64,000 nucleotides of DNA from Plantago major (GCA_026545765.1 CM048841.1:25579397-25643396); one strand, 5' to 3'; positions 35,826 to 49,610 are shown, counted from the stretch's first letter. The notes: generated from the sequence alone by a model not told the origin. A program made the numbers and translations.

Positions 35826-36519
35826 AAAAGGCTAAGAGCAAAAGGCGACTTAAGATCTACGGGGCGGAACTCGGATATACGAATCACTCTATAAGCAGGG
35901 AACACAAAGAAGAATAGTACAACTATCTGCGATCGACTACTCTCTTGAAATTCACATTATTTCTATCTTGATGAAAAACTTGGAAAGATTCTAAGTATAA
36001 AATGATTCGGATGCAAGCAGTGTTCTTGGTCATACAAAAGCGTGATTCGGATAGCTAATAGCCAAAATTCATTAAATGGGCACAATTACACTTGTTGATT
36101 GTGATCATTCTTTGAAGAAACAATGGTGACCCTTGATGAAATTAAGCGTTTGATCTATCGGTGGAAATTAATTCACGATAAATAGTGGGTAGTAAAAATT
36201 CAAAAAGCCCACTTTGCATTTAATGCGAACTAGCTTTTGCTCACGCACCTTGCAAATCACGAATACGTACACAAAATCAATTTGTATGTATTTATGCATT
36301 TGAGATTCTATTTATATATATATATATATATATATAGGATTTTGGCAAAAGAAATCACTTTACCTAATCCAAAATTCCGACTTACACAAAATAGCAAAAC
36401 CTTCTCTTGATTCTGCAAACCTTCTACAATCTCGCAAATCAAGATTAAGTTTTACGCAAAGAATTCTTGAATCAAATCTCTTTCAAACACCAATCCAAAT
36501 TCCTACTCTATATAAAGAG
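35826..36519 (+). other. Spacer with (TA)12, unit 2
   Basis: Counterpart of 19986-20706. The TA tract is 36313-36336 (24 bp). No gene is seen before the extra gene's ATG at 36520. Confidence 0.6.
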
Positions 36520-38191
36520 ATGGCCCCAAAGAATTCTTCCACACAGAAATCTCAATCCTCCACTGGTACTGATGAAAAGCAAACACCAGAGTTTGTTATT
36601 GTGAACAACCTACTGGTAGGAGATTTTATTCCTAACCATTGGACTTCAAATCATAGAATGATTTGGGGTGGTGCCATGGTTGAGGAATACCTCACTGCAA
36701 TAGAGAACGAGCCGGCTGATTCTTGACATGCTTGAAAAGGCACAAATTAAGGGTTTTCTATCGCTGCGCCAAGTGGAATTTCATCACTCGATGTGTTGGA
36801 ATTCTACAACAACTCGAGGATAAATTCATGTGTTTACGAAGGCTTTGCAATAGTGTGCATCGAAACCTCGATCGAGAAGGAAATCATACGGACTTAACAA
36901 CTACGTAAGTTGTTTGAGTTTCAAAATCTTGGAAAGGATTTTGAAATAAACACCAAGGATGATGATCTCCTTAAAGGTGTTAAACAATTGTACAGTGACG
37001 TGTGTGATCTTGAAAAATAGGATACACCCACTGAGTTCAAGCTTTGACATCGAAACCGGACATCGATGGTTCCTTTGGGATGTATTGGCTTGCATTCTTC
37101 ACGGATGCTTTGATGGTCTACAAGGAGGTCTTGACCGGATAAGCGAAGCGATGGATCATGATGTTCTTCTTTGAATCAACAAGACAAAATTTGGAAAACC
37201 CTTTTAAGCTGGGGAAATGCGCCTTCATGAAGTTTGTGAAGAAGATTCAAGGCTTGAGCCTAAGATTGCCAAAGGACTAGCTGAGCAAAGGCCACGATGG
37301 GCTATGGTGCGAAGATATGCTACTTCTTTGGAGAAGCTTGGCATTGAGCTCGAGAGAGGCAATTTGAAATAGCAGCGATAACCTACTCTACAAATATGAG
37401 TATACAAACTTGATGAAAAAGGTTCTTGGGTCTCGGAAAGGTTCTAAGAAGCGAAAGTCGAAAAGGTATCACGAAGAAAGGTTGCGACCAAGAAGCCAGA
37501 ACTTCAAGAAAGAAGTCTCTGGCAAATCGGAAGACACACCCATTGAGGTTGTCGATTCTCGGATATCTGCGGGCCTTGCCGATGGCGATAAAGGGCGATA
37601 AACTCATCAATGCTGCAAAGAGTCATCAACTCTTGAACAAGTAGCCTCGGCAGAGAAAGTGCGTTCGAAATATTGCGACTAATGCGAATGCCTTAGCGAT
37701 GAACTTATTAATCTTGCCAAGCAATTGAAAAGCACCAAGCCCCATCTGCGAAATCGGGAGTAATGGACCAATCAGTTCCCAATGTTGGTGAGAGCTCTGA
37801 CGATGAAGATGATGAACTAGTCATCTCTCAAGTCCTAGAAAGAACAAAGAGGGCTAAGGTTCTTTATGTGATGGCGGTGATAAGGTTCGAAGAAGAACCT
37901 ACACCTCAGGTTGTTGAACAAGCACCTATAGCAAAGGTTGTTGGTGCAAACACATCATCAGGAAACGTTTCTTACGCACAACTTCAAGAAGCCCTGATGA
38001 GTGGTAATTTAGTGCTGGCAGATGCTGATGAAAATGCCACATCTAAAAATCTGGAAGAACACTCTCTGAGCGATCTTGACTTCCAGACAACCACAACCAC
38101 AACAGCCACAAGTGGTTGATGAAATGGTAAATGAACTCCATTTCGAATTACCAGCATTACAACACGCTGAAGAAAATCCTGCAAAAGAGCA
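36520..38191 (+). pseudogene. Extra gene, 5' half, unit 2 (frame-broken)
   Basis: ATG at 36520. The first 68 codons match unit 3 closely (TPEFVIVNNLLVGDF). It is then broken until an open run at 37763-38119 (GESSDDEDDELV, TPQVVEQAPIAKVVG). It reaches the solo LTR target duplication at 38192. The differences from unit 3 again sit at CAG/CTG. Confidence 0.72.
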
Positions 38192-38196
38192 GGTTC

Positions 38197-39911
38197 TGTT
38201 GGGAAATTTTTTGGGAAATTTCTTGAGAAATTTGTTAGATATTTTGTAAAGAATATCTGTTTAGTTTTGATCAGCAACATGATGACTTATCTTAGTCTCA
38301 GAAAGGTGATTAGTACTCTTGGTTCACTTGAACATTGTAAAAGACGAAACCCACTAAGTATGATAGTCTAGCTAATTTTGTATAGGATGTTAGGTCTCAA
38401 AATGTAATTTTTATTTTATGAAGAGAAGACCAAGAAGAAGACATCCAAGCAAAACAAGCTCAACGACATTGAAGACTTGAAGAAAACTGCACAAGATTCT
38501 TGAATCATTGTTCGGGATATCTTAGCGGATATCTTGAAGACATGAATAGTTTCAAACAAAGCGTGTCACAAGAGATATCTCGAGAAATAAGAGACATATC
38601 GAAAACAAGGAAAGTGTCCACAGATATCTATTCTCGATACCTTGAGCTTTAACCACGTTTACGAAAAGAAATATATATTGCAAACAAAGTTGTTTCAATA
38701 AATACAAGTGGTATCTCAAGATTGAAGATAAGAACGCAAAGAATCGATAACACTAGTCTACATACAAAGCATAGTTCCGTTGACACTCTGAGGACAAAAG
38801 TATAGTACAATGCATTTAATGCAGACGAGATGTGCGAATAAAAGCAACGACTACGAGAAGAAGACAAAACACGCTCTGATTACTATACAGGATATCGATA
38901 GTTCAATTTGAGCTAACGGATACTATTCAAGCGGCACTCAAATTCATCTATAAATATCAACACTTAGGCGCTTGAGAGAACACAGAACCTTAGACACGAC
39001 ATATAACTTGAAAGCGCTGAACATCTTACTCTCTAAAAGCAACTTACTTACTCACTCACAAAGCTTCATTGCGACCAAAGCTTTTGATCTTGAGTAACTC
39101 TTGAAGTTCTAAGTGTCACGATCCTAAACAAGCAAAGCTATACGTGAAGGAGTTGAATCAAAAGATCAACTATCTGAGATTCATTCTCTTGAATAGATAT
39201 CATAAGACTTGGGTCAGTAAAATCGAACAAGATACCATACGCTGTAAAGTGTATTAAGTACCTTGATTCACAGAGCTATCTGAATAACTGAATAAGTTAT
39301 TAAAGAAGCTCATCGACAACTCAAACCAAAACCAACACCATAAGCGGCGGAGTACATGAAGTACTTAGTTTGAAAAATGGGGAATAACTCCAAGGTTATC
39401 GAGTATTGGAAGTACTTGATTTGGGAAACTAAGGAAATACTCAAGGTTATTGAGTATAGGAAGTACTTAGCTTGGGAAGCTAGGAATAACTCAAAGGTTT
39501 GAAAGTACGAAGTACTTGGCTTGAAAGCAGGGAACAACTCGGGGAACATTTGGTTGGGAACCAATTGTTAAGAATCTTAGAATAGGATTATTGTAAGGTG
39601 AACTCAATTATCTGTTCTAGTGAATTCTAGGTCTCTGATAGACCGAAGTGGATTAGTTAGAGGATTACGCCACCTCCAAATACCACTATACCTGCTGTGT
39701 TATTTACCTTTCTGTATTTACTCTTCAGCAACACACACACACACATTAACTGTTTCTGCACTTATCTTTATTAAGTCTTCCGCACTCTGATTCTAAGTAT
39801 CAGATATCTATTCAGATATCTGAGAAATAGTTGTTATCGACAAAAGTTTTAAAAGACTATTCACCCCCCACCCCCCTCTAGTCTTTTACTTTGCCGTTAT
39901 CTGGACCAACA
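38197..39911 (+). mobile_element. Solo LTR inside the extra gene, unit 2
   Basis: TGTTGGGAAATT...GGACCAACA, 1,715 bp, flanked by GGTTC at 38192-38196 and 39912-39916. The TATA box is at 38948-38956. Its first 60 bases have one short repeat fewer than the copies in units 1 and 3. It has the same position and same target duplication as those copies. Confidence 0.9.
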
Positions 39912-42900
39912 GGTTCTCCAACTCGACAAGAGGGATCAAACTGAGACATCCACTCAGTATGATCAACCAGGGGAGGCAACTGAGTTGCACACTCAGGAAA
40001 GGTGTGAAGTACCTAAAACTTCAAACAAAGAAGGCATCTTGGAACAAGAAGACCAAAGTATGAAAGGGTCACAAGTTCCAGAGACCAATCAGCCTGACAA
40101 TGCTCAGGTAGCTGAATGGTTTAACTCCTACCTTGTGAAAAATTTTATGCTTGTATATCTTGTTACTTATATAAAAATTATTTGTTACAGGCTGAGTTAG
40201 AAACACAGAAACAAGAGGAAGCTGGAAAGCTTGCCTCAGAAACTGAGAAGGAGGTTACTGACCTCGCCTCTTAAGAAATCGAGCACATACCACGGTGATA
40301 ATTGATTCTTAAGATAACACTTTTATCATTTGTCTATGTGCTTAATCATTTAAAGTAAATGTTTCTAAGGGCTCCAACTGAGAAAGAGGAAGATAAGGCA
40401 GAAATGCGAGGCGAACCCAGAGACCGACAAGGTTTCTGAAGAACACATCATTGAGCCTTCTAGCATGAAGGTACATGAAAAATCAGTGATAAGTATTCTT
40501 CATCATGGGTTATCTTAAACTTCTTCTAAAATATTCAATACTTTCTACTTACAGGCTCTTTCAGAAGTAGAAATGCAAAGGGAAAAAGTTGCGACATCCC
40601 CTGCATCAATGGAAATTGATGAAGCTCCCAAGGCAACATCACATGAAAGAATACCAGAAACTGAGAAAGTTTCTGAGAAAAATGACTCTGAGCTTCCTAT
40701 TGGGGAAGTAAGTCCAAAACTCAGAATTCATTAAAGCATTTTTGCACAAATTCTTTCAAATAATTTCCTAAGTATTGTATTAATCTTAATTCTCAGGTTC
40801 AAGAAAGAAAGGTTGATGAGGACCAGACTTCCAAGTCTCCACCTCACAACAAGATATCTGAGACACCAATTGTCTCAGTAGCACAAGTCTCTGAGCCTGA
40901 AGTACTTACTCAGGTAACTCAGAAACTAAACTACACTTCTACTCAGATATCTACCAAAGTTTTGAAGCTCACTCAAAACTCTTTCTTTCAGGCTCAAACG
41001 AGTGCAAAGCAGGCTCCCAATGATGAGAAAAGGGACCTACTTCCCTTCTTCAAAGCTCAAACCCTGCCAAAGCATATTCAATGCTTCAAGAAATGGCAAA
41101 GGTTAAGGTGCTCTGATCTCTCTGAAATATTGAGAATCACAGATCAACCAACCAGACGAGCACGAGCTCTTGACTTGGAGGCGATATCCATGCAATGTTC
41201 CCTACCGAACGATTACGATTGCGACTCTATTGCATAAGGATTTCTCCAGAAGTGGCGATAGTTTGATACAAGCCTTTGAGCAGGCGGATGGTCGACAAGA
41301 TTACGATGGCATTCAAGCCGATTACGCCCAGACTACGCAATTTATACCTTGAACAAGAAGAGGTTAATGGGCGGAAGATCACTATTCTGAAGTGATCAAT
41401 CTTGTATCGAAGATGATGAGGAGGAAGAGATAAGCGAAAACGACTTGATGAACCTCCCGACCATCACCAAAAGGATGACACGAAAAAAGGATGATGATGA
41501 TGCCCCTGCACCAGGGACCGGAGGAATTTCACAAAGAAATCATGCCTCAACTGCTGAAAAGCAAACCGAGAGGAAAGCACAGAAATCTCCGTCTTCATCT
41601 CCTCAAAAGTCAACTCATCCATCTTCCTAACAAAAGGTTATTACTGAACAAGTAGTTGAGGATTCTAATGAAATCGCTCAGAAATTGTTGAATACTCAAT
41701 CCAGAACTGCTCAACTCAGACAACTGTTGGAAGAAGAACAACAGCTCCATCTTCAACTGGAAGACCAGATAGCTAAATTCAGAGACAAGCTTGACCAATT
41801 ACAAGATCAATATCTGCAAGAGATGATTGCTTACTCTGAGGTTAACGAGCTACAGGATGCTATAAATGCCATCACCAAAGAACTCAATACTGAAGAAGTA
41901 TCTGAAATTAAGCATGATGCTAAGGCTGCATCATCTTCAAAAGAAGTACCATCCTCCTTCCAAAAAGGGAAGAAACCAATCTCTGAGATGGTTCTTTGGA
42001 CTCGACAATCGATGAGAATGTCCAAGAGGATGAAGATCATCGGTGATTACTCGGATGATAAAGAAGACAAGACTTTGGCGAGCACGCAATGAACATCTAG
42101 CGTTTCACACTTGAAAAGGAAACCGATTGCTCTGAAACTTTCAAAGAAGCGCCAAATGTCCACTCCCATGAATACATGAACAGATACCAAGTACTGGCTC
42201 ATCTGAAAAAGGAGATGTCTTCACAGAACAAGGAAGTAATTGCCTCCGTCCCCTCTGAAATGAAAAAATTCACTGAGCTCATCACTCAGAGAACAACTAG
42301 CATAGTCATTACTCAGAAAGATCTGGGAATGATAAGGGACGATGATGCATCTTTAGCTGAAAAAGCTTTCCAAGAGGCAAGTTACACTGCTGGAAAAGCA
42401 GATGCCATCCTAGGCCCATTGGCAGAGCTCACTGATAAGGACAATGGACTTATCAAGCAAAATCAGGAGCTCAAAGCCGAACTTCAGAAGTTGGTCACTG
42501 CCTACAATTATTTACTAGGGCATTTTGACTCTCTCTCAGATTCTTTTATGAGACTGAGTCAGCCAACAATGACTAAGGGGGAAAGAGTGTACAAATTTGG
42601 ACCTCAAAGTCAGGGGGAATGGGAAGAAGGAGAAGAAAACAAGAAGAAATCTGGATCTGGTGCGGCTCAGAGAGGAAGAAGAAACATGAAAACTTCCCAG
42701 CCACCACTCAGAATCAATGAACCCTCCTCAAGCCAAGCTGCTTTGCAAATAGTAGCTGCTTCCCAGAAACCTACTGAAGGAACTACAATGATAACAAGGG
42801 CCATGGCACAGAAACCTCCAAGGAGTACCAAGGCTCCAAGGAGAAGACAGGTTAAAGGGATTAATGAATCTTCTGAAGAAAAAGAAGAAGGCCAAATCAA

Positions 42901-43602
42901 GTCCACAGGCAATGAAGAAGGTCAGAAACTCTCACAAGATTTAATCTTGATGATGATGAGGAAGCTGATGAAGATGAAGCTCCTCTTCTTTGAAAAAGGA
43001 AAATTGAAAGCCTAATCGAGCCCATAGGCGCAAAGCCCAATGACTAAAACACCCTCGAAATACCAAGTCTATCCAGGTGGTTCTTCAAGCAACAACCCCA
43101 AAGAGAATTCAAGACAGAGAAGGAACATACTGAGAGCTGAGCAAAGACAAAGTCAACTTCCACTCAGGCCAGAAGAAGCCAAAATAGAGTATGTGAAGTT
43201 GTCAAGAGAACTGAAGCCATGAGAAAGGACCTCTCTGATGAATGTCCATATGGAAAGCCAGATGATGTGCACAGAATTCTGAATATCACAGGAACAGGCA
43301 CAAGAGCAAGACTCGCTGTGGAACCCTATGAGTCGTTCTATCTAACTGAAGATCAATACAAGGGTGACATCAAATATCTGAGGATTATCTACGAATACTT
43401 CAAGCTTTCAGATATCAGAATAGAGCATGCCTGGAAGTGGGGAAAGTATCTGTGGGTCAAACATTTTGTCAAGAAAAATCCTACCAAAACCTACAAAGGT
43501 GCGTGGATTTGCGGAGACAACTTTGAGATGCTCGTCAGAACACTTCTCTATGATTATTCTGATGACATCAACAGGTTTGGAGATAGGAAATTTGCAGACT
43601 GA
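39912..43602 (+). pseudogene. Extra gene, 3' half, unit 2 (nearly intact)
   Basis: Introns lie at 40108-40190, about 40254-40370 (acceptor reads AAGG instead of ACAG), 40471-40554, 40708-40796 and 40914-40991. Each has a GT start, and all but the second end in AG. The last exon has breaks near 41170-41480 and 41990-42170. It then carries a long open run of 279 codons (42176-43015) with a coiled coil (LIKQNQELKAELQKLVTAY) and a basic tail. The final segment ends at TGA 43600-43602. About 170 bases just before 43219, present in unit 3 (59170-59340), are deleted here. Confidence 0.78.
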
Positions 43603-43961
43603 TCCATAGAACTACTGTTAAAGACTTGAAGAGTTGAAGACTAGTCTATTAGGATGTTTACTTGGAGCTTGGCTACTCCTGTTGTCCTAATTTACTATGT
43701 ATTTTTGTATTTTTGCTGACTGAGCAAAATTGTTTTATGTATTAAAGTTATACATATTCTTTCATTGTAACATATCGATGAACTTACTCTCGGATATTAT
43801 TCTATAAAAGATAACTTGTCAAAAAGATCACACCTTGTGATTTGGTTGATGTTTACTACGCACTTAATTGAATGAATTGAAAAATCTTAAGAAATGATTA
43901 AGTGTTGGGTTGTTCACTCATCCAGATTTTTAATAGGTCAGATAGTCATCGTTGACTGATC
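43603..43961 (+). other. 3' untranslated region of unit 2
   Basis: Non-coding, T-rich, nearly identical to the same region of units 1 and 3. Confidence 0.6.
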
Positions 43962-43973
43962 AAAAAGGGGAAA
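43962..43973 (+). other. Polypurine tract, end of unit 2
   Basis: AAAAAGGGGAAA lies two bases before the LTR start at 43976. Confidence 0.85.
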
Positions 43974-43975
43974 TT

Positions 43976-45608
43976 TGTTAGGAAATTTGTTAGATATTTT
44001 GTTAGAAATATCGGTTTAGATTTTGATCAGCAACATGATGACTTATCTTAGTCTCAGAAAGGTGATTAGTACTCTTGGTTCACTTGAACATTGTAAAAGA
44101 GGAAATCCACTAAGTATGATAGTCTAGCTAATCTTGTATAGGATGTTAGGTCTCAAAATGTAATTTTATTTTATGAAGAAGACCAAGAAGAAGACATCCA
44201 AGCGAACAAGTTCAACGACATTGAAGATTTGAAAGCGCACAAGATTCTTGAAATAGTTTTGCGAATACCTTGGCGAGATATCTTGAAGACACGAATAGTT
44301 TTAAACAAGCTATGTCACAAGAGATATCTCGAGAAGGTTTCTGAAAACAAGGAAAGTGCCCACAGATATCTACTCTCAGATACCTTGAGCTTTAAACCAC
44401 ATTTCTGATAAAGAAATATATATTGCAAACAAAGTTGTTTCAATAAAAGTGGTATCTGAAGTTAAAGGTAAGGACGTGCTAAAACTCAGAGAAAACTGAT
44501 AAAGTTAAGTCTCTGATACAAAGCATAGTTCCGTTGGCACTGAGACAATAGTATAGTCTGATGCATTAAATGCACGAGAGATGTACGAACAAAAGCAACG
44601 GTAACCGAAGAAGAAGACAAACCTGCTACAGTACTATACACAGATATCGATAGTTTGAATTTGATTTAAGCCTAACGGATACTATTCAAACGGCACTCAA
44701 ATTCATCTATAAATATCAACACTTAGACTACTTGAGAAGACACACAACCTGAAGAACTTACACTGAACACATATCTCGCTATCTCAAGCAAATTACTTAT
44801 CCTCAAAGCTTTCTGTTGCGACCAAAGCTCTTGATCTTGAGTAACACTGAAGTTCTAAGTGTCCTGATCCTAAACAAGCACTGCTATCTGTGAAAGAGTT
44901 GAATTGAAAGATCAAGTATCTGAGATTCATTCTCTTGAACATTTATCTAAGACTTGGGTCAATAAAAAGAACAAGATACCATACATTGAAAAGTGTATTA
45001 AGTATACTTGATTCACAGAGCTATCTGATTAACTGAAAAGTTATTAAAGAAGCTCATCTGACAACTCAAACCAAAACCAACACCATCACTGGCGTGGAGT
45101 ACAGGAAGTACTTAGTTTGAGAAACTAAGGAATAACTCCAAGGTTATTGAGCACAGGAAGTACTTAGCTTGGGAAGCTAGGGAATAGCTCAAAAGGTTTC
45201 GAGTCGAGAAGTAATTGGCTGTGAAAGCCGGGGAACAACTCAGGGGGAACATTTGGTTGGGAACCATTTGTTTAAGGAATCTTAGAATAGGATTTTTGTA
45301 AGGTGGCCTCAATTATCTATTCTAGTGAATTCTAGGTCTTTGGAAGACCGAAGTGGATTAGTTGGAGGATTCATACCTCCAGATACCACTATACTTGCTG
45401 TGTTATTTACTTTTCTGTACTTACATTTCAGCAACACACACACACTTTAACTGTTTCTGCACTTATCTATCTTAAGTCTTCCGCGCTCTGAATCTAAGTA
45501 TCAAATATCTACACAGATATCTGAGAAATAGTTGTTATCGACAAAAGTTTTAAAAGACTATTCACCCCCCCCCTCTAGTCTTTTACTTTGCCGTTATCTG
45601 GACCAACA
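43976..45608 (+). mobile_element. LTR 1c, shared by units 2 and 3
   Basis: TGTTAGGAAA...GACCAACA, 1,633 bp. The TATA box is at 44707-44715. Its first part (44180-44600) shows CAG/CTG losses, and the rest is close to LTR 1a and 1d. A hairpin with a C-rich loop lies near its end. Confidence 0.92.
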
Positions 45609-45610
45609 AG

Positions 45611-45622
45611 TGGTATCAGAGC
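45611..45622 (+). other. Primer binding site, tRNA-iMet, unit 3
   Basis: Intact TGGTATCAGAGC two bases after the LTR end. Confidence 0.93.
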
Positions 45623-45722
45623 AGGAGGTTCACCGATATACCTTGAACCTAGATCCCCAGATAGGTGAAGGAACTTTGTCCATTTTCGAGGACTATTTAA
45701 TTTGTGTGTTAAGTGTGCAGGA

Positions 45723-48190
45723 ATGTCTCTGAGTGATGCGCCCGTTCTAAAACCAGAGAACTACGAGAAATGGAAAAATAACATGAGGCTCCACCTTGAA
45801 GCCATAAGTGACGAAATGATCGAAGTGATAAAGAATGGCCCAATAGTCATTCAACAACTCAACAAGTCATGGAGGTTTCTAATGGTAGAGACAGAGATCA
45901 AAGCGAAGGATCTTCACAAGCGATCGTCAACAAGTGGGAGATCTACTAGTCAAGTTATTCTGAACCAAAGCCGAAGAACTCGGAAGATGCCAAGAGAAAT
46001 CGTCTGGATGGTCAAGCTCGTAATATCATCATCGGATCGACACTGAGCACATCTGATTAAACTGGGGTGCTAAAAGCGAAAGTTACTGGCAACTGATTGA
46101 AGAAATCTGCGGGATCGAGAAAACCAAAGAAAACAAGTTGAAGTTCTCAAGTTGAAATTTCAAAATTTCAAACAAGGACCTTGAAACTCTGGAAGAACTT
46201 GATTTGATTTACCACTCTCATGAGTGATATGGCGACACTTGGGAAAGCAGCAGATACTCCCGGTCGGAAAAGATTAAGACTATTGTCGGAAGTCTTAACC
46301 TGGCGGGAGCATACTAAATTATTTTATTTTAACCAAGGAATGCCAAATATCACTCCAGTGGAACTCTTCTCACATCTTGCTACGGTTGATTATGAGACAA
46401 CTCAAAGAGAACAAACAACTGAAAAGTTGCAGAATATTGCTCTAGTTGCTCAAGGAACTTCGAAAGAAGAAAAGCAAGGAAGGCGAGGATGCTCTTGCTG
46501 CAAAGCAAATGAGCAAATATGTCAGTCGAGAAATTGAGAGAAGAAAAGCCAAAGAGAAGATGAAAAAGCATCTAGGCTCAAACTATCACCAGTACAAAAA
46601 TATATGCAAAGCTCGCTGAACAAGCCAACTCAGAAAGCATCATGTACTGAGGAAGTAGAAATTGGAAAGCGATATACGCTTCTATTGTCGAAACTGGTCA
46701 CTTCAAGAAGGATTGTCCCGCCTTCAACAAACTAAGGACGGTGACAAGAAAGATAGAAGAATCTTGAGAAGAAGCGTAAAGCTTTATTAATCAAGAAAGA
46801 AAGAAAATCCAAACTCAATGGATGCTCTAGGCGTTGAGACGGATTACGAAGATGACAATTCAGATGACTCAACCTTACCATCACCGAATTATGTGGAGTT
46901 ACTCATGATATAATCGACTTGACCTCAAGAAGAATGAAATGTGTGGAGTTGCTGAAATTGACGATCCAGACATCTCTAACATAGAAATCTGTCTTATGGC
47001 TGATGAGGTAACACATACTTCTTGTTATACTTATGAAAGTGATGAAGAAGAAATAAAAGATCTAGAAAATCTCAGGAAAGAACTTGACATCTATGAAAGA
47101 GAATTTCTAATGATCCGAGCTAGAGCCGAAAATCTTGAAGAAGAAAAGAATTCTATTGAAAAGGAAAATACTCAATTAGTTAAGATATCTCGAGAAAAGG
47201 ATCTGAAAATGCATTTCTCAAAGCTCGGATATCGTAGACTAAAAGTCACATAAAGCGATGGCTGAATTACGAAAGAAATATGAAGATCTTCTTTCTGAGA
47301 ACAAGGAACTCGAAAAGAAAGAATTATCTTTCCAATCTTATGCCAAAGCTAGTGACACTCTTACTGAAGTACAATCTTACTTAAGAGATCCTTCAGAAAA
47401 GAAAGGACTTGGGCTGAATACACAGACAGATTGTTCTATCACACTAAATAAGAGTGAGGAAAGAAGAACATTTGTAAGTACTCAGCAAGATGGTTCCCAT
47501 GCAATCTATAGTATCGGTCAGAAGACGAAGATTGTTGACAAAGGAAAGGCAGTTGCGACTAAACCTTTGTGGGAAAAACAAGTCAAAAACAAAACTGTTG
47601 GGCACGTCTCTGAAAAGAAACACAACACTGAAAAGTGTAAACACCCACAGTGCTATGTCTCTCAAAAGGGTAGAATTGCAGGAGCTGGCAAATTTTCCCA
47701 TGTCACTTTTTCTGGAAAGAAATTGGACCAAACAGAGACTAGCAAAGCTGCTGAGAAAAGATCTCAGATAGCTTCAAGTGCTTGAAACGGTATTGGCTAT
47801 AAAGGCATCGGGAAACAACTTGCTCATGAATACAAACAGGAGCAAGAACGATGGCTAAAGGCTAGAATTGCTCAAAGCAATTATCAGAAGTGGAAGTTGA
47901 ATCAAGCCACTGAAAATCTGAATGCCAGGGCTAGAAGAAATCTGGTAAGGAAAGCTAAGTTTGCTGAAAAGCAAACTCAGAAACCTGACAGGTATCTGAA
48001 AGCACCAAATGGAGCACCTAGGAACACACCAAGGAAGAAAATAATTCTTAATAATGATAATCATTCAATTAGAATTCCTCCTTATGTTCCTATCAGACAA
48101 AAGAATGTTCCAAGGAAATTCATTCAAAAATGGATTCCTACTGGAAGATTGTTTAGTCCTGATGGTTCCAACTGTAAATTGAGAACCTAA
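45723..48190 (+). pseudogene. gag: Copia gag, unit 3 (partly broken)
   Basis: ATG at 45723. The N-terminal core is open to 46046, then broken through the zinc knuckle region (46670-46720 has lost bases). Open runs follow at 46939-47253 (acidic, Glu-rich, coiled-coil-like) and 47258-47785. The latter has KCKHPQCYVSQKGRIAGAG, a Cys/His-bearing stretch not usual for copia gag. A TGA at 47783-47785 is the only interruption before the basic last segment, which continues in the same frame to TAA 48188-48190. That TGA lies at the same place in all four units. Confidence 0.8.
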
Positions 48191-48224
48191 TCTCCTATTT
48201 CCTGTTGTATGCAGAATGCCTCCT

Positions 48225-49610
48225 GGACTAAAGACAATGGCTATGTGATAGTGGATGCGGAAAGCACATGACAGGAGACAAAGCAAATCTGGTCGATTAC
48301 AAAGCTTGCAACAGGACGGATATCAGTTCTTGGAGGAGAATTAAATCCCTCTCTAGGATTTGGCAACGTCAAATTGGGAACTTTAACAATCACTGACGTA
48401 TTACATGTTAAGGATTTGAAATATAATCTATTTAGCATGAGTCAGTTTGCAGACAAAGGTTTTACTGTAAAATTCAAAGCAAAATATTGCAAACTAATTG
48501 ACAATGAGTCAAAGCAGACAGTCTTGGTTGCTCGGCGGAAAGGCAGTCTTTATGTTGCCGATTGGGCATCTGCCACAACTGAAGAATGTCTCATGGTGAG
48601 TCAATCTGGTCACACAGAAGAGCACTAGTTATGGCACAAAAGAATGAGTCACTTGAACTTCAAAACTCTGAACAAACTTGCCAAGAAAGAGTTAGTGGTT
48701 GGCCTTCCCAAAACATCTTTCAGAAAGGATGGTATATGTTCTGCCTGTCAGATGGGAAAACAATCTAAGCCTCTTTCAAGTCCAAAATCAGACACTCTAG
48801 TGTTAGACCAACTACTACATATGGATCTTTTGAATCATACGTAACTAGTTATGCGGGAAAGAAATATGTGCAGTTGTTGTAGATGACTTCTCAAGATTCA
48901 CTTGGGTTGTCTTTCGAAACACAAATCGATGCCGGTGGAGATACCAAACTTCTTTGAAAAAGCTTGAAGTCATGAAAAATGACAAGGTATCTGCAATCAG
49001 AACAGACCATGGTACTGAGTTTGTCAACCAGTACATAAAGGAGTTTTGTACCTGCAAAGGTATACAACACCAACTTTCCTCTGTAAGAACACCTCAACAA
49101 AATGGTGTTGCGGAAAGGAAAAACAGAACCCTTAAAGAAGCTGCAAGGACGATGCTAGCTGACACTGAAATAAGTGAAGTTTATTGGGTTGAAGTCGTAA
49201 ACACACTGCTACACTCGAGCAGTATGTTTGATAAACAAACACCATGACAAGACCCTTATGAAATCTTGGTTGGTAGATCCCTAATATCAAACATCCGAGA
49301 GTATTTGGTTGTAGATGTTTTGTTCTAAACAATGGAAAAGATTATCGAGAACATTTCAACCAAAGGCGATGAAGGTGTATTTCTTGGTTATTCCACGAAT
49401 AGCAAAGCTACTGAAATTTACAACAAAAGAACGAAGAAAATTGAAGAATCGGTTCATGTTGTATTCTATGAAGGAAGTAAGAAAACACCTCCTAATGATG
49501 AACTCTCGAGAAAGGTTCAAAGAACTAATGTTGAGGATTACGAAGAAGAATCCTCGAAAGGAGAAACATCATTATGGAAAGTGAGGATGACTCGGCGTAG
49601 AAAAGCTTGA
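48225..49610 (+). pseudogene. pol: Copia protease and integrase, unit 3
   Basis: DSG is at 48247-48255, preceded by Val instead of Phe. Open runs are 48374-48628 (ending at a TAG where units 1 and 2 have Trp), 48644-48844 (integrase zinc Cys), and 48954-49247. The last holds the second catalytic Asp and the Glu in RTDHGTEFVN and NGVAERKNRTLKEAARTML, so the DDE triad is best seen in this unit. The final part 49332-49610 carries FLGYSTNSKA. Confidence 0.82.
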
